Positions 18,164 to 28,543 of a DNA stretch of 64,000 nt are shown piece by piece (position 1 is the stretch's first letter; the number at the start of each line of letters is the position of its first letter). The notes beneath the pieces were generated by a model that made no database searches, was not told the origin of the DNA, and worked only from the letters and a program-made list of their open reading frames with translations. The DNA comes from Mucilaginibacter gracilis. GTDB lineage: Bacteria; Bacteroidota; Bacteroidia; Sphingobacteriales; Sphingobacteriaceae. Position numbers and translations under genes: made by a program. Location: positions 5,270,001 to 5,334,000 of the forward strand of contig NZ_RBKU01000001.1 in assembly GCF_003633615.1 (NCBI RefSeq). Reading direction: 5' to 3'.

Positions 18164-19681
18164 TTAATAACCTGGATTTTGTGTAAGGCCCGATATTGCA
18201 ATTTCTTGCTGCGGAATAGGGAATACTTCGTTTTTACCGGCCTTAAAAGTGCCTGCTAAAACTGTAGCTGCCTGCCCGGTTCGTACCAAATCAAAAAAGC
18301 GTTCGCCTTCCATTGCCAACTCTAACCTGCGCTCAATTAAAATAGCCGCGTATAGCGTTGTTCCGGTTGATGTTACATCGTGCGAAGCATCTGATACCTG
18401 GAAAGCCCTGCGCCTAACCTGGTTTAAGTATTGCTGTGCTTTGGTATCATTTGGCGACGAGCTTTTATTATAGGCTTCGGCGGCCATCAGCAACACATCG
18501 GCATAGCGTATTGTCCTGAAATTGTTTAAATAGTTTAGCTCCTGCTGGCCACTGGTTTCGCCTTTGCGTGGCAGGTATTTTTGGTTATATAAACCCGTGT
18601 TTTTATACGGCGCAAGCTGGTAACTGATGTTATATGATGGGTTGGCAGCTTTGTAAGCTTCAATATCTAACACGGTGACTGCTTTACGCTGATCGCCGGC
18701 GCTGTAGGCCGCGGCAAGGTTTTGCGTTGGCAAGTTAGTACTCCACCCCGCAGCATACGGCATTGGCGAATTGCCGTTGATGTTGCGCACCCCGCATTGC
18801 TGTACAGCGTAATTGCCCTGGCCCTGCAACACGTTTGACCATTGATAATAAGGCGATGTATTGGTGTATTGTATTTCGAAAACCGATTCGGGCCCGTTTT
18901 CGCCGGTAGCCAAAAATATCGATGCAAAATCGCTTACCAATACAAACGCATTGGCATTAATTACATTTTGCAACATGGTTGCTGCCTGGTCGTATTTTTT
19001 TTCGTACAGGTAAATTTTACCTAATAACGCTTGCGCGGCGTACTTGGTTATGCGGCCCTGTTGCAACTGCACGGTAGGCAAAACAGAAATGGCGTTATTA
19101 AGGTCTGCCTCAATTTGCGCGTAAACTGCAGATTTGGCGGCTCTGGTTAATTTACCTGAGCTGGATGGGTCGAGCCTTTTATCGATAAACAACGGCACAT
19201 CACCAAACATTTTTACCAGGGTAAAGTAGTAATAGGCGCGTAAAAAATAAACCTCGCCATACATGGCATCCTTACCTGCAAAATTAACCGCTGTACCAGC
19301 CGGATTGGTGGCTTTGTATTGTGTTAAATAATTGGCGCGGTTAATACCTTCGTAGGCATATTGCCAAATGCCGGCCAATGTGCCATTAACGGGGTTGGTA
19401 GTATAATCATCTATCTGTTGTAAATCAAGCACATCCGATGCGCTTTCGCCACCGGTTACTGCATTGTCTGACGCGATATCGCCAATAGGAACTACCTGAT
19501 TGATCCATTGCAGCGGGGTGTAAGCGCTAACTTCCATGGTACGATAGTCAGATTCGGTTTGCAAATAATCCAGAGCGGTAACCTGATATGAATCGTGCGG
19601 ATTGTAGTCTACAAATTTTTGGCAGGCTGTTGTAATAGTTATCAAACTAAAAACACTCACCATTTTTAAATATTTTTTCAT
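18164..19681 (-). CDS. SusD/RagB-family glycan-binding lipoprotein
   Basis: A 505-residue outer-membrane lipoprotein with signal ending TITTACQKF. The TPR-rich SusD fold is supported by ALLGKIYLYEKKYDQA, the RTIRYADVLLMAAEA region and the C-terminal QRRLELAMEGERFFDLVR-type motif (here ILIERRLELAMEGERFFDL). It caps the SusC barrel and delivers oligosaccharides to it. It starts 24 bp after the SusC stop and is followed by binding lipoproteins and GH16/GH3 enzymes, so beta-glucan is the likely cargo. Confidence 0.95.
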   Translation of the reverse strand: MKKYLKMVSVFSLITITTACQKFVDYNPHDSYQVTALDYLQTESDYRTMEVSAYTPLQWINQVVPIGDIASDNAVTGGESASDVLDLQQIDDYTTNPVNGTLAGIWQYAYEGINRANYLTQYKATNPAGTAVNFAGKDAMYGEVYFLRAYYYFTLVKMFGDVPLFIDKRLDPSSSGKLTRAAKSAVYAQIEADLNNAISVLPTVQLQQGRITKYAAQALLGKIYLYEKKYDQAATMLQNVINANAFVLVSDFASIFLATGENGPESVFEIQYTNTSPYYQWSNVLQGQGNYAVQQCGVRNINGNSPMPYAAGWSTNLPTQNLAAAYSAGDQRKAVTVLDIEAYKAANPSYNISYQLAPYKNTGLYNQKYLPRKGETSGQQELNYLNNFRTIRYADVLLMAAEAYNKSSSPNDTKAQQYLNQVRRRAFQVSDASHDVTSTGTTLYAAILIERRLELAMEGERFFDLVRTGQAATVLAGTFKAGKNEVFPIPQQEIAISGLTQNPGY

Positions 19682-19705
19682 TTTCTATTTTCGATTTAAT
19701 GATGA

Positions 19706-22700
19706 TTAAAATTTAAGATCAAGTCCAAAAGAAAAAGTTCGGGCTTGCGGGTAAGCACCATAATCAACACCGGAGTTTAAAATACCACCCGAAATTTCCG
19801 GATCGTAACCTGTGTACTTGGTTAACGTATAGGCATTTTTTACCTGGCCATAAACACGCACAGTATTAAACACCTTGCCTGTGATAGACTGAGGGAAGGT
19901 ATACCCTAATTGCAGGTTTTTAACTTTGGCGAATGAACCATCCTCTACATACCTGTCGGATACGCGGGCATTGTTGTTGGCATCGGTAAAGCTGTAACGG
20001 GGGTAACGGGCATCATTGGTGGTGCCGGGGCCCGTCCATCTGCCTAAAACGGCACGCACATTGTTGGTATAATTACCATTGCGCAGGTAAGCTATGTAAA
20101 TATCATTACCTATTGAAGCATAAACAAATGCCGAGAAATCGAAATTTTTGTAGGTTAGGTTAAGGTTCCAGCCGAGGGTAAACTTAGGGAAAGGATCACC
20201 AATTTTAGTTTGATCTTTACTGTCAATTACGCCGTCGCCATTAATATCCTTGTATTTAATATCGCCAGGTTGCGCACCCGCTTGTGTGGGCGATGCCGCT
20301 ATTTGAGCGGCGGTTTGAAACAAGCCATCCGTTTTATAGCCGTAAAAGTAACCCGGTGTTTGGCCGGCTTCAAAAACAGTTACCGATTGCGATTGGCCGT
20401 TAAAATAGGATCCGCCAATAATGCGCGCAGTATTATCAGAATTGGTTGATACCACCTTGTTTTTAGAGGTAGTAAAAGTAGCCGAAGTATTAATTCTTAA
20501 ATTTTTGCTCAGGTTATCTTTATAACCAAAAGTAGCATCAATGCCTTTACTGCTTGTTGAGCCAATATTAGCCAACGGCGCAGGTACTGTACCCAGATAT
20601 AACGATTGCGATGGGGTAAACAGCAAACCGTTAACGTTTTTTTGAAAATAATCTGCCGTTAACGAGAACTTGTTTTTAAAGAAATTAACATCAAAACCGG
20701 CGTCAAATTGCTTTTGCACTTCCCAAGCCAAATTAGGGTTAGCCTGCGAACCTACAGTTGAGCCGGGCGTAAACACGTTACCAAAGTTATACCCGTTGCT
20801 ATTGCCAATATTGTTATAGGGGCCGCCGGTAACAATTGCCGTGGTTTGAGGGCTGGTGTTACCATCGTTACCGGTGCTGCCGTAGCTGATCCGGATTTTT
20901 AAAAAGTTAACAAATTTAGAATGAAAAAAATCTTCGTTAGAAATTATCCAGCCGGCAGAGCCTGCATAAAAGGTACCAAATTTCTTGTCGGCGCCAAAAG
21001 CGTACGAACCATCACGGCGCAAACTGCCCGATAATAAGTACCGCTCTTTATAGTCGTAATTAAGGCGGCCGAAGTACGATATATTTTTGGCAGTATATTC
21101 GTAATAGTAACCGGTTTGGGCGTTGGTATTTGTGGCTGTATTAACACCGGTAGCGGCAGTATAATCGGCAAATGTCCACGAGTTGAAGGGAACATCCTGG
21201 CGCGATACACCGGCTTGGTTGCCTGTGTTTTCTAACAAGGTTATACCCAGCACCGTTTCAAAATGGTTATCTTTTTTAATATTGAAGTTATAATTAGCAA
21301 ACGACTCCCACCTCCAATTGAAATTGCTGCTTTTTACCGACGTTACCGAATTATGATCGCCGGTAACAGTACTGCCGTCGGCGTTCATGGTATTATCAAC
21401 GTTTAAGGGGCCGTAAAAAGCTAAAGGATTGAATGATTTGGAATTATCATTATAATCGGTATAACCAAAACGGCTAGTGAGTTTTAAGTTTTTAACAACA
21501 TCGTATTGAAACTCAAACTTACCGTCTAATTTATTGCCAGCGTCTTTGTTATAGGTGTTGGCCAAATCTGTTAAAGGGTTATGTACTTCTTGCAGCAACA
21601 AATTGCTATAACCATACTGGCCAACTGTATTGGCTACCGTATTTTGTAGAGGCACAGTTGGGTCAAAGTTTAAAGCGTCGCCAATAATGCTGTTAAAGGC
21701 GTTTTCTTTAACCCCTTTAGAGTTTAGTAATACAGCGTTTGTATTAACAATAAACTTAAGTTTGGGTGTGAGTTGAAAACTAAGGTTAGCCCTAAAATTT
21801 CCGCGTACGTAGTTTGATTTATCAATACCGCCCACAATACCAGCCTGATCTACGTAACCGGCAGATAAAAAATAAGTTACCTTGTCGGAACCGCCAGTTG
21901 CCGAAACTGAATGAGATTGCAATGGCGCGTTCTTAAATATCTGATCCTGCCAGTTGGTTCCCACACCAATGGTACTCAGGTTAGGGAAAACCACCCTGCC
22001 GCCCGATAGTGTGCTACCTTCGTTAATCATGGCCGCATACTCCGATCCATTGAGCACATCAATGGTTTTAACAACCTGCTGCACACCGTAGTTGCTGCTT
22101 ATGCTAAACTGCGTTTTTTGATTGTTTTTACCACCCTTGGTTGTAATAACAATAACGCCGTTACCACCTTTAACACCGTAAATGGCCGTTGTGGCGGCAT
22201 CTTTTAAAACAGTTATTGATTCAACATCGGCAGGGCTTATCGAATTAAAATCGGTAAGCGATTGCTGAACACCATCAATAACAACAAGCGGATCTGAGCC
22301 GGCGTATGAAGGGATTCCCCTGATTAATACAGTAGGCGTAGTGCCCGGCGAGCCGCTTTGAATTACGTTAACGCCCGATGCCCTGCCTTGTATGGCATCT
22401 TCAACCCGCACCGCATTAACCTTTTCAATATCGGCACTTTTAATAACCGATACCGCGCCCGAAACATTGGAGGCCTTTTGTGTACCGTAGCCCACAACCA
22501 CAACATCGTTTAATACTTTAGAATCTTCCAATAAAACAATGTTGATAATGTTTTGATTGCCTATCGGTTTATCTTGAACGACATAGCCTATAAACGAAAA
22601 TGACAGGGTTGCATTAGCGGCGGCTGTTATAGAATATACACCATCTGCATTAGTTGAAACCGCGTTGGAAGTGCCTTTTACCCTCACGGTAACTCCTGGC

Positions 22701-22813
22701 AAGCCAAGGCCCGACTGATCTGTAACCTTGCCTGATATTTTTACGCTTTGTGCAAAAACGGCAGACACTGAAAACAGTAAAAGCAAAATAATAAAAGTAA
22801 TTTTTCTTCTCAT
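19706..22813 (-). CDS. SusC/RagA-family TonB-dependent transporter
   Basis: A 1035-residue outer-membrane transporter. After the signal peptide comes a carboxypeptidase-like regulatory domain (about 25-100), then a TonB box and plug with VVVVGYGTQKASNVSGAVS near 107, and a 22-strand barrel ending in an aromatic residue. It imports oligosaccharides captured by the SusD partner, using proton motive force through TonB. It is the first gene of the beta-glucan locus. Its long leader contains a mini-ORF and a duplicated pre-start sequence, and a transmembrane regulator is divergent from it. Confidence 0.95.
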   Translation of the reverse strand: MRRKITFIILLLLFSVSAVFAQSVKISGKVTDQSGLGLPGVTVRVKGTSNAVSTNADGVYSITAAANATLSFSFIGYVVQDKPIGNQNIINIVLLEDSKVLNDVVVVGYGTQKASNVSGAVSVIKSADIEKVNAVRVEDAIQGRASGVNVIQSGSPGTTPTVLIRGIPSYAGSDPLVVIDGVQQSLTDFNSISPADVESITVLKDAATTAIYGVKGGNGVIVITTKGGKNNQKTQFSISSNYGVQQVVKTIDVLNGSEYAAMINEGSTLSGGRVVFPNLSTIGVGTNWQDQIFKNAPLQSHSVSATGGSDKVTYFLSAGYVDQAGIVGGIDKSNYVRGNFRANLSFQLTPKLKFIVNTNAVLLNSKGVKENAFNSIIGDALNFDPTVPLQNTVANTVGQYGYSNLLLQEVHNPLTDLANTYNKDAGNKLDGKFEFQYDVVKNLKLTSRFGYTDYNDNSKSFNPLAFYGPLNVDNTMNADGSTVTGDHNSVTSVKSSNFNWRWESFANYNFNIKKDNHFETVLGITLLENTGNQAGVSRQDVPFNSWTFADYTAATGVNTATNTNAQTGYYYEYTAKNISYFGRLNYDYKERYLLSGSLRRDGSYAFGADKKFGTFYAGSAGWIISNEDFFHSKFVNFLKIRISYGSTGNDGNTSPQTTAIVTGGPYNNIGNSNGYNFGNVFTPGSTVGSQANPNLAWEVQKQFDAGFDVNFFKNKFSLTADYFQKNVNGLLFTPSQSLYLGTVPAPLANIGSTSSKGIDATFGYKDNLSKNLRINTSATFTTSKNKVVSTNSDNTARIIGGSYFNGQSQSVTVFEAGQTPGYFYGYKTDGLFQTAAQIAASPTQAGAQPGDIKYKDINGDGVIDSKDQTKIGDPFPKFTLGWNLNLTYKNFDFSAFVYASIGNDIYIAYLRNGNYTNNVRAVLGRWTGPGTTNDARYPRYSFTDANNNARVSDRYVEDGSFAKVKNLQLGYTFPQSITGKVFNTVRVYGQVKNAYTLTKYTGYDPEISGGILNSGVDYGAYPQARTFSFGLDLKF

Positions 22814-23383
22814 TGATACTTATTTTTTAATTGGTTTAATGATAGGCGGAGCAATTATACATCCGCTGCTTGCTGACTGTGAAGAGTGGGTACTACGGGC
22901 TACCCATAGGCTTTAATGAAAAAGTTCATACGATTATGTTTTAATTGGTTTGGTGTTCAAATTTCCAGAACGGCGATATTGAACGACACAAACATGAGCA
23001 ATTAATTATACAAACCATCAAACTTAAACCCCAACATAAACCATACATAAGCCTATAAAAAGTACCCTAATGCTTATTTTAAACCACACTACACCCATAC
23101 ACATTATAACAAACAGTTTTTAATGGGTAAATTAGCCTGTGTTAAACAAGGCCCGGCAAGTTGTTATGCCTATTTGGCGAAACCGTGAAAAGCTGCTGTT
23201 TTAAAACCTGATAAAGCCCAATTTAGGATTGCAAAAATGAGCCGGATTACTGCCTTTATAGGTATGAGCGTTTGCGAAATTTTTGCTGGCTTTGCTTAAA
23301 ACATTGATATATTTATAAACCAATTATAATATCTGCTAAACAGATTAATAAATTTTATTAATACTTAATTGTACGCCTTTTGT
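22814..23383. other. Divergent leader region of SusC and its regulator
   Basis: A 570-base gap. On the SusC side are an 18-base near-repeat (22820-22837 and 22934-22951, 17 of 18 identical), a nine-codon ORF (22900-22929) and a small dyad TGGGTA-N8-TACCCA around 22888-22907. The right part, toward the regulator gene, is AT-rich. No RNA gene was recognised. Confidence 0.5.
22900..22929 (-). other. Nine-codon leader mini-ORF upstream of SusC
   Basis: ATG at 22929 begins MNFFIKAYG and stops at TAG 22902-22900. It is preceded, 4 bases away, by the same A/T-rich 18-mer that precedes the SusC ATG by 6 bases. That suggests a real ribosome entry site, possibly a leader peptide. Its stop codon falls at one arm of a small dyad. 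It is too short to judge by coding bias. Confidence 0.25.
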
Positions 23384-26287
23384 ATGAAACACCTTTCCGT
23401 TTTTAGCTTTTTGCTGTTTAGTTTGTTTTTTGCTCAGGCGCAAAACCCCATCGGAATGCCTCAAATTATTAATTTCCCGAGTGCAAGTTATAGGGGTGGC
23501 AATCAAAACTGGGACATTCAGCAAGATGGTAACGGTATTGTTTATTTTGCCAACAACGAAGGGTTGTTAACCTATAACGGCCAAAACTGGAAACTATACA
23601 GCATTCCGAGTAAAACCGTGGTGCGATCAGTACACATCGACAACAAGGGGAAAATTTATATTGGTGCGCAAGATGATATAGGCTATTTTTATCCAGACCA
23701 GTTAGGCATTCTTAAATATTTTTCCCTAAAACATCTTATCCCTAAAAAGGAAAGCTCGTTTAGTGATGTGTGGAACATTGTTGAATTTAACAATCAAATA
23801 TTTTTCAGAACCAACGAAAAAATATTCAAATTGAATCAAAAAACCATTAGCACTTACAATTCTAACCCGGGCTGGTTGTTTTTGGGCAAGTGCCAAAACC
23901 GGTTATTTGCGCAGGAAAGAACCAATCAGTTAATGGAATTTGCAAATGATAAATGGAACTTGGTTTGCAGGTTACCCGGCCAGGCACTAATTACCGCTAT
24001 TGTGCATTACGAAAAAGATAAGTTACTCATAGCCACACTCAGAAACGGGCTTTTTTTGCTTGATGGCCATCAGCTAAAAAAATTAAATACCCCAATGGAC
24101 AAGCAGTTCTCGGCCGTCCGTATCAACAGCGCGCTGTATATTGACGCGCAAAGGTTTGCCATCGGATCGGCTTTTGGAGGCTGTTATATTATAGATCATT
24201 CTGGAAATCTGGTACAGGTGTTTTCGGACAAGCAGACGCTCCAAAAAAACAACGTGCGCAGTTTATACCTCGACCATGATAAAAATATATGGCTGGGGCT
24301 TGACGATGGAATTAGTTTTATTGCCTATAACAGTTCTATCAAACAAATTTTCCCCGACGCCAATAAGCAATCTTCTACCTACGCGGTTAAAATGTTCAAT
24401 AAAAATTTGTTTATCGGCACTTCAGACGCGGTTTATAAATTACCGGTGAACGATTCGACAAAAGATTTAAGTTATGCAAACGGTGTTTTTAACGAAATAC
24501 CAAAAACCGAAGGGCAGGTATGGAACCTCAACCTGGTGAATAAACAATTACTATTAGGGAACGAAGATGGCGCCTATACTATAAACCAGGGCGATGTTCA
24601 ACAAATTTACCCCTTTCCGGGTACCTGGTTATTTAAGCCACTGTCGTTAAACAACAATACATCGGATGTAATATCCGGAACTTACAACGGGCTTCGTTTA
24701 TTAAAATATCAAAACAATCGCTTCCTGGATAAAGGCATACTCGATGGGCTTGAAGAGTCGTTACGTTTTTTAACGGTAGATTATGAGCACAATACGGTAT
24801 GGGCCTCGCACCCTTATCGGGGTGTTTATAAAATAAGCTTATCGGCCAATCACCAGCAAATAACAAACAGTATACTGTATAATCAAAAATACGGTTTGCC
24901 TTCGTCGCTCCATAACTATGTATTCAAAATAAAAGGGCGCGATATAGTTTCTACCGAAAAAGGTATTTACCAGTATAACGCAGCTACAAATAAATTTGGC
25001 TTGGCCCCATATTTTTTCCCGATGTTTAAAAACAGCGAAATTCAATATCTTAACGAAGATGACGATGGTAATATCTGGTTTATAGGCAACAAAAAAGTAG
25101 GTGTGGTTGATTTTAGTAAAGCCGTGCCAGGCAAGCCGTTTTCAATTTATTACTTTCCCGAACTAACGGATAAAGTGCTACCCGGTTTCGAAAACATTTA
25201 TCCTTACAACAAGCAAAACATTTTTATAGGCTCAAACCGCGGCGTAATCCATATCAATTATCAAAAATATTTAGCAAACCTGCAAAAACCCAATATTTTA
25301 CTGGGCCTGGTAAAAATAATTGGCGAAAAAGACAGCGTAATATTTGGAGGATATTTTAACCACGGCGGCAACATACTGGCCGCGCAGGATAAGAGGGCAA
25401 TAGTAACTTTGGCTTCGCGCTTTAATTCCTTCCATTTCGAATATTCGTCAACCTTGTTTGAGCAACAAAATAACATCCAGTTCAGTTATCAATTGGCGGG
25501 CTACGATACAAAATGGTCGTCATGGTCGTCAAAAAGCGAAAAAGAGTACACAAATTTACCTTATGGCACGTATACCTTCATGGTAAAAAGCCGCAATAAC
25601 TTGGGTAACGAATCTAATTCGGTATGCTATACCTTCATTATCCAACCGGCATGGTACCAAACCCCATTAAGCTATGCTATTTATACGCTGATGCTTTTGG
25701 GCTCGGTTTACCTTATTGTTATCATCCAACAAAAAAAGCATAAAAAAGCCGAGCTCAATTTAAAATACATCCACCAGCTTGAGCTGGAACATAATGAAAA
25801 AGAGATTGTTTCGCTAAAAAATGAAAAACTCAAAAACGAAGTAAACTTTAAAAACAAGGAGCTTGCCACTACTACAATGCACCTGGTACAGCGGGGAAAA
25901 TTGATGTCGAAAATTAAAGAGGGTTTAATGGGGATTCAGGATGCGCCCGAAGGTGCTAAAAGCGCAGAACTTGTTAAAGTTTTAAAGCTCATTAACGAGG
26001 CAGAAAAAAATGATTCGGACTGGGATCATTTTGCGGTACACTTTGACCAGGTACACTCGGATTTTTTGGCAACCTTAAAAAACAAGTTCCCGGCTTTAAG
26101 TGGCACCGACCTTAAAATATGTGCCTATTTGAAAATGAATTTAAGTTCGAAAGAGATTGCCCAGTTGATGAGCGTTACCCTGGGCGCGGTTGAGGTTAGC
26201 CGTTACAGGCTTCGCAAAAAGCTGGACCTGCCATCGCATGTAAATTTATTTGATTACCTGCTACAGGCAACAAGCCAAACATTGTGA
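23384..26287 (+). CDS. Transmembrane beta-propeller sensor with LuxR-type HTH (SusR-like regulator)
   Basis: A 967-residue one-component regulator. After a signal peptide (MKHLSVFSFLLFSLFFAQA) come about 650 residues of periplasmic beta-propeller repeats, visible as recurring NIWLGLDDGI and NIWFIGN segments. A Y_Y_Y domain follows (YKLPYGTYTF-like, seen as TNLPYGTYTFMVKSRN), then one membrane helix near 755, a coiled coil, and a C-terminal LuxR/GerE-type helix-turn-helix (LKICAYLKMNLSSKEIAQLM, VEVSRYRLRKKL). There is no kinase domain. It probably senses beta-glucan oligosaccharides in the periplasm and activates the divergent SusC operon. I use ATG 23384, which gives a proper signal peptide, over TTG 23369. 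Confidence 0.88.
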   Translation: MKHLSVFSFLLFSLFFAQAQNPIGMPQIINFPSASYRGGNQNWDIQQDGNGIVYFANNEGLLTYNGQNWKLYSIPSKTVVRSVHIDNKGKIYIGAQDDIGYFYPDQLGILKYFSLKHLIPKKESSFSDVWNIVEFNNQIFFRTNEKIFKLNQKTISTYNSNPGWLFLGKCQNRLFAQERTNQLMEFANDKWNLVCRLPGQALITAIVHYEKDKLLIATLRNGLFLLDGHQLKKLNTPMDKQFSAVRINSALYIDAQRFAIGSAFGGCYIIDHSGNLVQVFSDKQTLQKNNVRSLYLDHDKNIWLGLDDGISFIAYNSSIKQIFPDANKQSSTYAVKMFNKNLFIGTSDAVYKLPVNDSTKDLSYANGVFNEIPKTEGQVWNLNLVNKQLLLGNEDGAYTINQGDVQQIYPFPGTWLFKPLSLNNNTSDVISGTYNGLRLLKYQNNRFLDKGILDGLEESLRFLTVDYEHNTVWASHPYRGVYKISLSANHQQITNSILYNQKYGLPSSLHNYVFKIKGRDIVSTEKGIYQYNAATNKFGLAPYFFPMFKNSEIQYLNEDDDGNIWFIGNKKVGVVDFSKAVPGKPFSIYYFPELTDKVLPGFENIYPYNKQNIFIGSNRGVIHINYQKYLANLQKPNILLGLVKIIGEKDSVIFGGYFNHGGNILAAQDKRAIVTLASRFNSFHFEYSSTLFEQQNNIQFSYQLAGYDTKWSSWSSKSEKEYTNLPYGTYTFMVKSRNNLGNESNSVCYTFIIQPAWYQTPLSYAIYTLMLLGSVYLIVIIQQKKHKKAELNLKYIHQLELEHNEKEIVSLKNEKLKNEVNFKNKELATTTMHLVQRGKLMSKIKEGLMGIQDAPEGAKSAELVKVLKLINEAEKNDSDWDHFAVHFDQVHSDFLATLKNKFPALSGTDLKICAYLKMNLSSKEIAQLMSVTLGAVEVSRYRLRKKLDLPSHVNLFDYLLQATSQTL

Positions 26288-26506
26288 CAAAATCATCTTT
26301 TTTAACATAAAGCTCTTTTACATAGCCATATCAATGTACACCAATAGCCTATTACAAATTGGCGCAATTTACTGCCGATAACACGCTTATAATACCCGGC
26401 GAAATTATTTCAAAATAAACAGCTTACCGGGCGAAGGTTTTTTGTTTTGCTGTCGTCTAAAAAAGTATTATCCAATTTAATTTTCTACAACCCAAACCTA
26501 ATTAAA

Positions 26507-27982
26507 ATGAAAAAGCTATTGTTTGCTATTGTGCTGCTTGGTGCCGTTATTATATATAGCTGTAATAAATCTTCCGGCGGCTCGGGTTCAACGGGTGGCA
26601 CTACAAACACCACAAGCACAACTTACAATGCGTTATATATTCCGCCAACATTAACAGGCACATCGTTTAATATCTCGTTAGCTAAATCAAGCAAACAATT
26701 TTTCGCTACAGGCGCAGATACGCCAACCTACAGCTATAATGGGTTACCGTTTTGGGGGCCAACATTAATATTTAACAAAGGCGATAACATTACACTTAAC
26801 GTTACCAATAACTTAACAGATACAACTACCGTTCACTGGCATGGGTTCCATATCCCGCCGATAATGGATGGCGGCCCGCATCAAAAAATTGCACCTGGCA
26901 CCACCTGGTCGCCGCACTTTGTGGTGATGAATAGTGCATCAACCTATTGGTTTCACCCGCACCTGCACGAAAAAACCTACCAGCAGTTAACCATGGGTGC
27001 AGGTGGCTTAATTATAGTGAGAGACCCTATAGAAACGGCGTTGAACCTGCCCCGTAATTACGGTGTAGACGATATACCACTGGTATTAACCAGCCGCAGG
27101 TTTAACGCCGATAACTCCTTTAATACCAATGTAAATGATTATGGCGACTACCTGCTGGCTAATGGCACCCTTAACCCGCAGGCTACTTTACCCAAGCAAT
27201 TTGTACGGTTTAGGATATTGAATGCCGAAATTGAACGCGCTTATAATTTAGGCTTTGGCGATAACCGCACCTTTTATGTGATAAGCAACGATGGTGGCCT
27301 GCTTGATGCTCCCGCACCTGTTACCCGGCTGGTGTTGGGCGTAGGCGAAAGAGCGGAAGTATTGGTTGATTTGAGTAACGATGCTGTTGGTTCAAACGTT
27401 TCGTTTAAATCGTATAACAGCGGGCAAACCTTTGGTTTTCCGGGTGGCGAGCCGTCAACCTCGGGTGCTTTGGGCAGTTTGCTTAACAATACCACTTTCG
27501 AGGTATTGAACATCAACGTGGCCGCAGCCACAAGCGGTGCAGTTACTGCCATCCCAACCAAACTCACCACCAATACCTACCTGGCCGCAAGCGATGCAAC
27601 CAGTACCATTGTAACCAATATAACTGCCGGCCAGGGCAGCTCGGAGTTTGCGTTTGATAATAATAATTACAATTATATAACCATTAACCATACCATACCC
27701 TTAAATACGGTTGTAAAATGGACTTTTGTTAACAGCAATGTTTTTGGGCACTCCATCCATATTCATGATATACAATTTAAAATTGTTTCGAGAAGTTCGG
27801 GCACCATACAACCTTACGAGCAGGGCTGGAAAGATTCGTTCTTTTTGCACCTCGGCGAAACGGTTTCGGTAGTTGCTAAATTTAATGATTTTGCCGATGG
27901 AACTAACCCTTATATGTACCACTGCCATTTTCCAAACCATGAGGATGCCGGGCTAATGGGCCAGTTTTTAGTAACTCCTTAA
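26507..27982 (+). CDS. Multicopper oxidase lipoprotein, CueO/CotA-like
   Basis: A 491-residue three-cupredoxin-domain oxidase with a lipoprotein signal (VIIYSCNKSS). All four copper motifs are present: HWHGFH, HPHLHE, HSIHIHD and YHCHFPNHEDAGLM. These bind the type 1 copper and the trinuclear cluster that reduces O2 to water. Counting ten residues from the type 1 Cys gives Leu in place of the Met of CueO and CotA, a change linked to higher redox potential in laccases. There is no Met-rich insert like that of CueO. It heads an operon with YwqK-like and SCO genes, hinting at copper handling. ATG 26507 gives the correct signal peptide. Confidence 0.93.
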   Translation: MKKLLFAIVLLGAVIIYSCNKSSGGSGSTGGTTNTTSTTYNALYIPPTLTGTSFNISLAKSSKQFFATGADTPTYSYNGLPFWGPTLIFNKGDNITLNVTNNLTDTTTVHWHGFHIPPIMDGGPHQKIAPGTTWSPHFVVMNSASTYWFHPHLHEKTYQQLTMGAGGLIIVRDPIETALNLPRNYGVDDIPLVLTSRRFNADNSFNTNVNDYGDYLLANGTLNPQATLPKQFVRFRILNAEIERAYNLGFGDNRTFYVISNDGGLLDAPAPVTRLVLGVGERAEVLVDLSNDAVGSNVSFKSYNSGQTFGFPGGEPSTSGALGSLLNNTTFEVLNINVAAATSGAVTAIPTKLTTNTYLAASDATSTIVTNITAGQGSSEFAFDNNNYNYITINHTIPLNTVVKWTFVNSNVFGHSIHIHDIQFKIVSRSSGTIQPYEQGWKDSFFLHLGETVSVVAKFNDFADGTNPYMYHCHFPNHEDAGLMGQFLVTP

Positions 27983-28542
27983 TGCCGCGTTTTGTTGTTT
28001 TATTAATAGCGGGCATTTTGTTGCTTGCCGCTTGTAAACCGCCGGCAGGCAACAAGCCGCCCCAACTTTTGGTTAAAAACTTTGACCCCAACCTGCTGCA
28101 TACCGATAGCGGCTGGTTTTACAAGGGCAAAGCCTTTAACGGCTATATGATTGAGGTTGACCGCGACAACTCAATACTATACAAATTACCTATTATTGAG
28201 GGCAAAGAGCAGGGCCAGGCATTTGGCCGCTTTAATACCGGCGAAAAGCTGATGCTGCGAAACTTTAAAGACGGAAAAAAGGAGGGCTCTTTTGAGCAAT
28301 GGTGGCCCAACGGTAACCTGCACTACTTATTTAATTACAAAGGCGATAAAATGGATGGCCGGCAAATGGTTTTTTACCCAAACGGGAAACATAGGCAGGA
28401 AAGTAATTTTTTAGATGGTAAAGAAGAGGGTATACAACGCCAGTGGGCAGCCAATGGGTCGCTATTATCAAACTATACCATAAAAAACGGTACACTATAT
28501 GGAATTATTAAAGTTAAAAGCTGTTTACCAACGGGGCATTAA
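27982..28542 (+). CDS. MORN_2/YwqK-like repeat lipoprotein
   Basis: A 186-residue lipoprotein (signal ending LLLAACKPP). From about residue 60 on it has MORN_2-type repeats of the pattern G-x-x-EG-x-F-x-x-W-x-x-NG, such as GKKEGSFEQWWPNGNL and GKEEGIQRQWAANGSL. These make it similar to the YwqK family. The role is unknown; similar genes commonly sit beside metal and redox genes. Its ATG shares one base with the stop of the multicopper oxidase gene (TAATG), and the SCO gene follows at once, so the three are probably coupled. Confidence 0.8.
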   Translation: MPRFVVLLIAGILLLAACKPPAGNKPPQLLVKNFDPNLLHTDSGWFYKGKAFNGYMIEVDRDNSILYKLPIIEGKEQGQAFGRFNTGEKLMLRNFKDGKKEGSFEQWWPNGNLHYLFNYKGDKMDGRQMVFYPNGKHRQESNFLDGKEEGIQRQWAANGSLLSNYTIKNGTLYGIIKVKSCLPTGH

Positions 28543-28543
28543 T

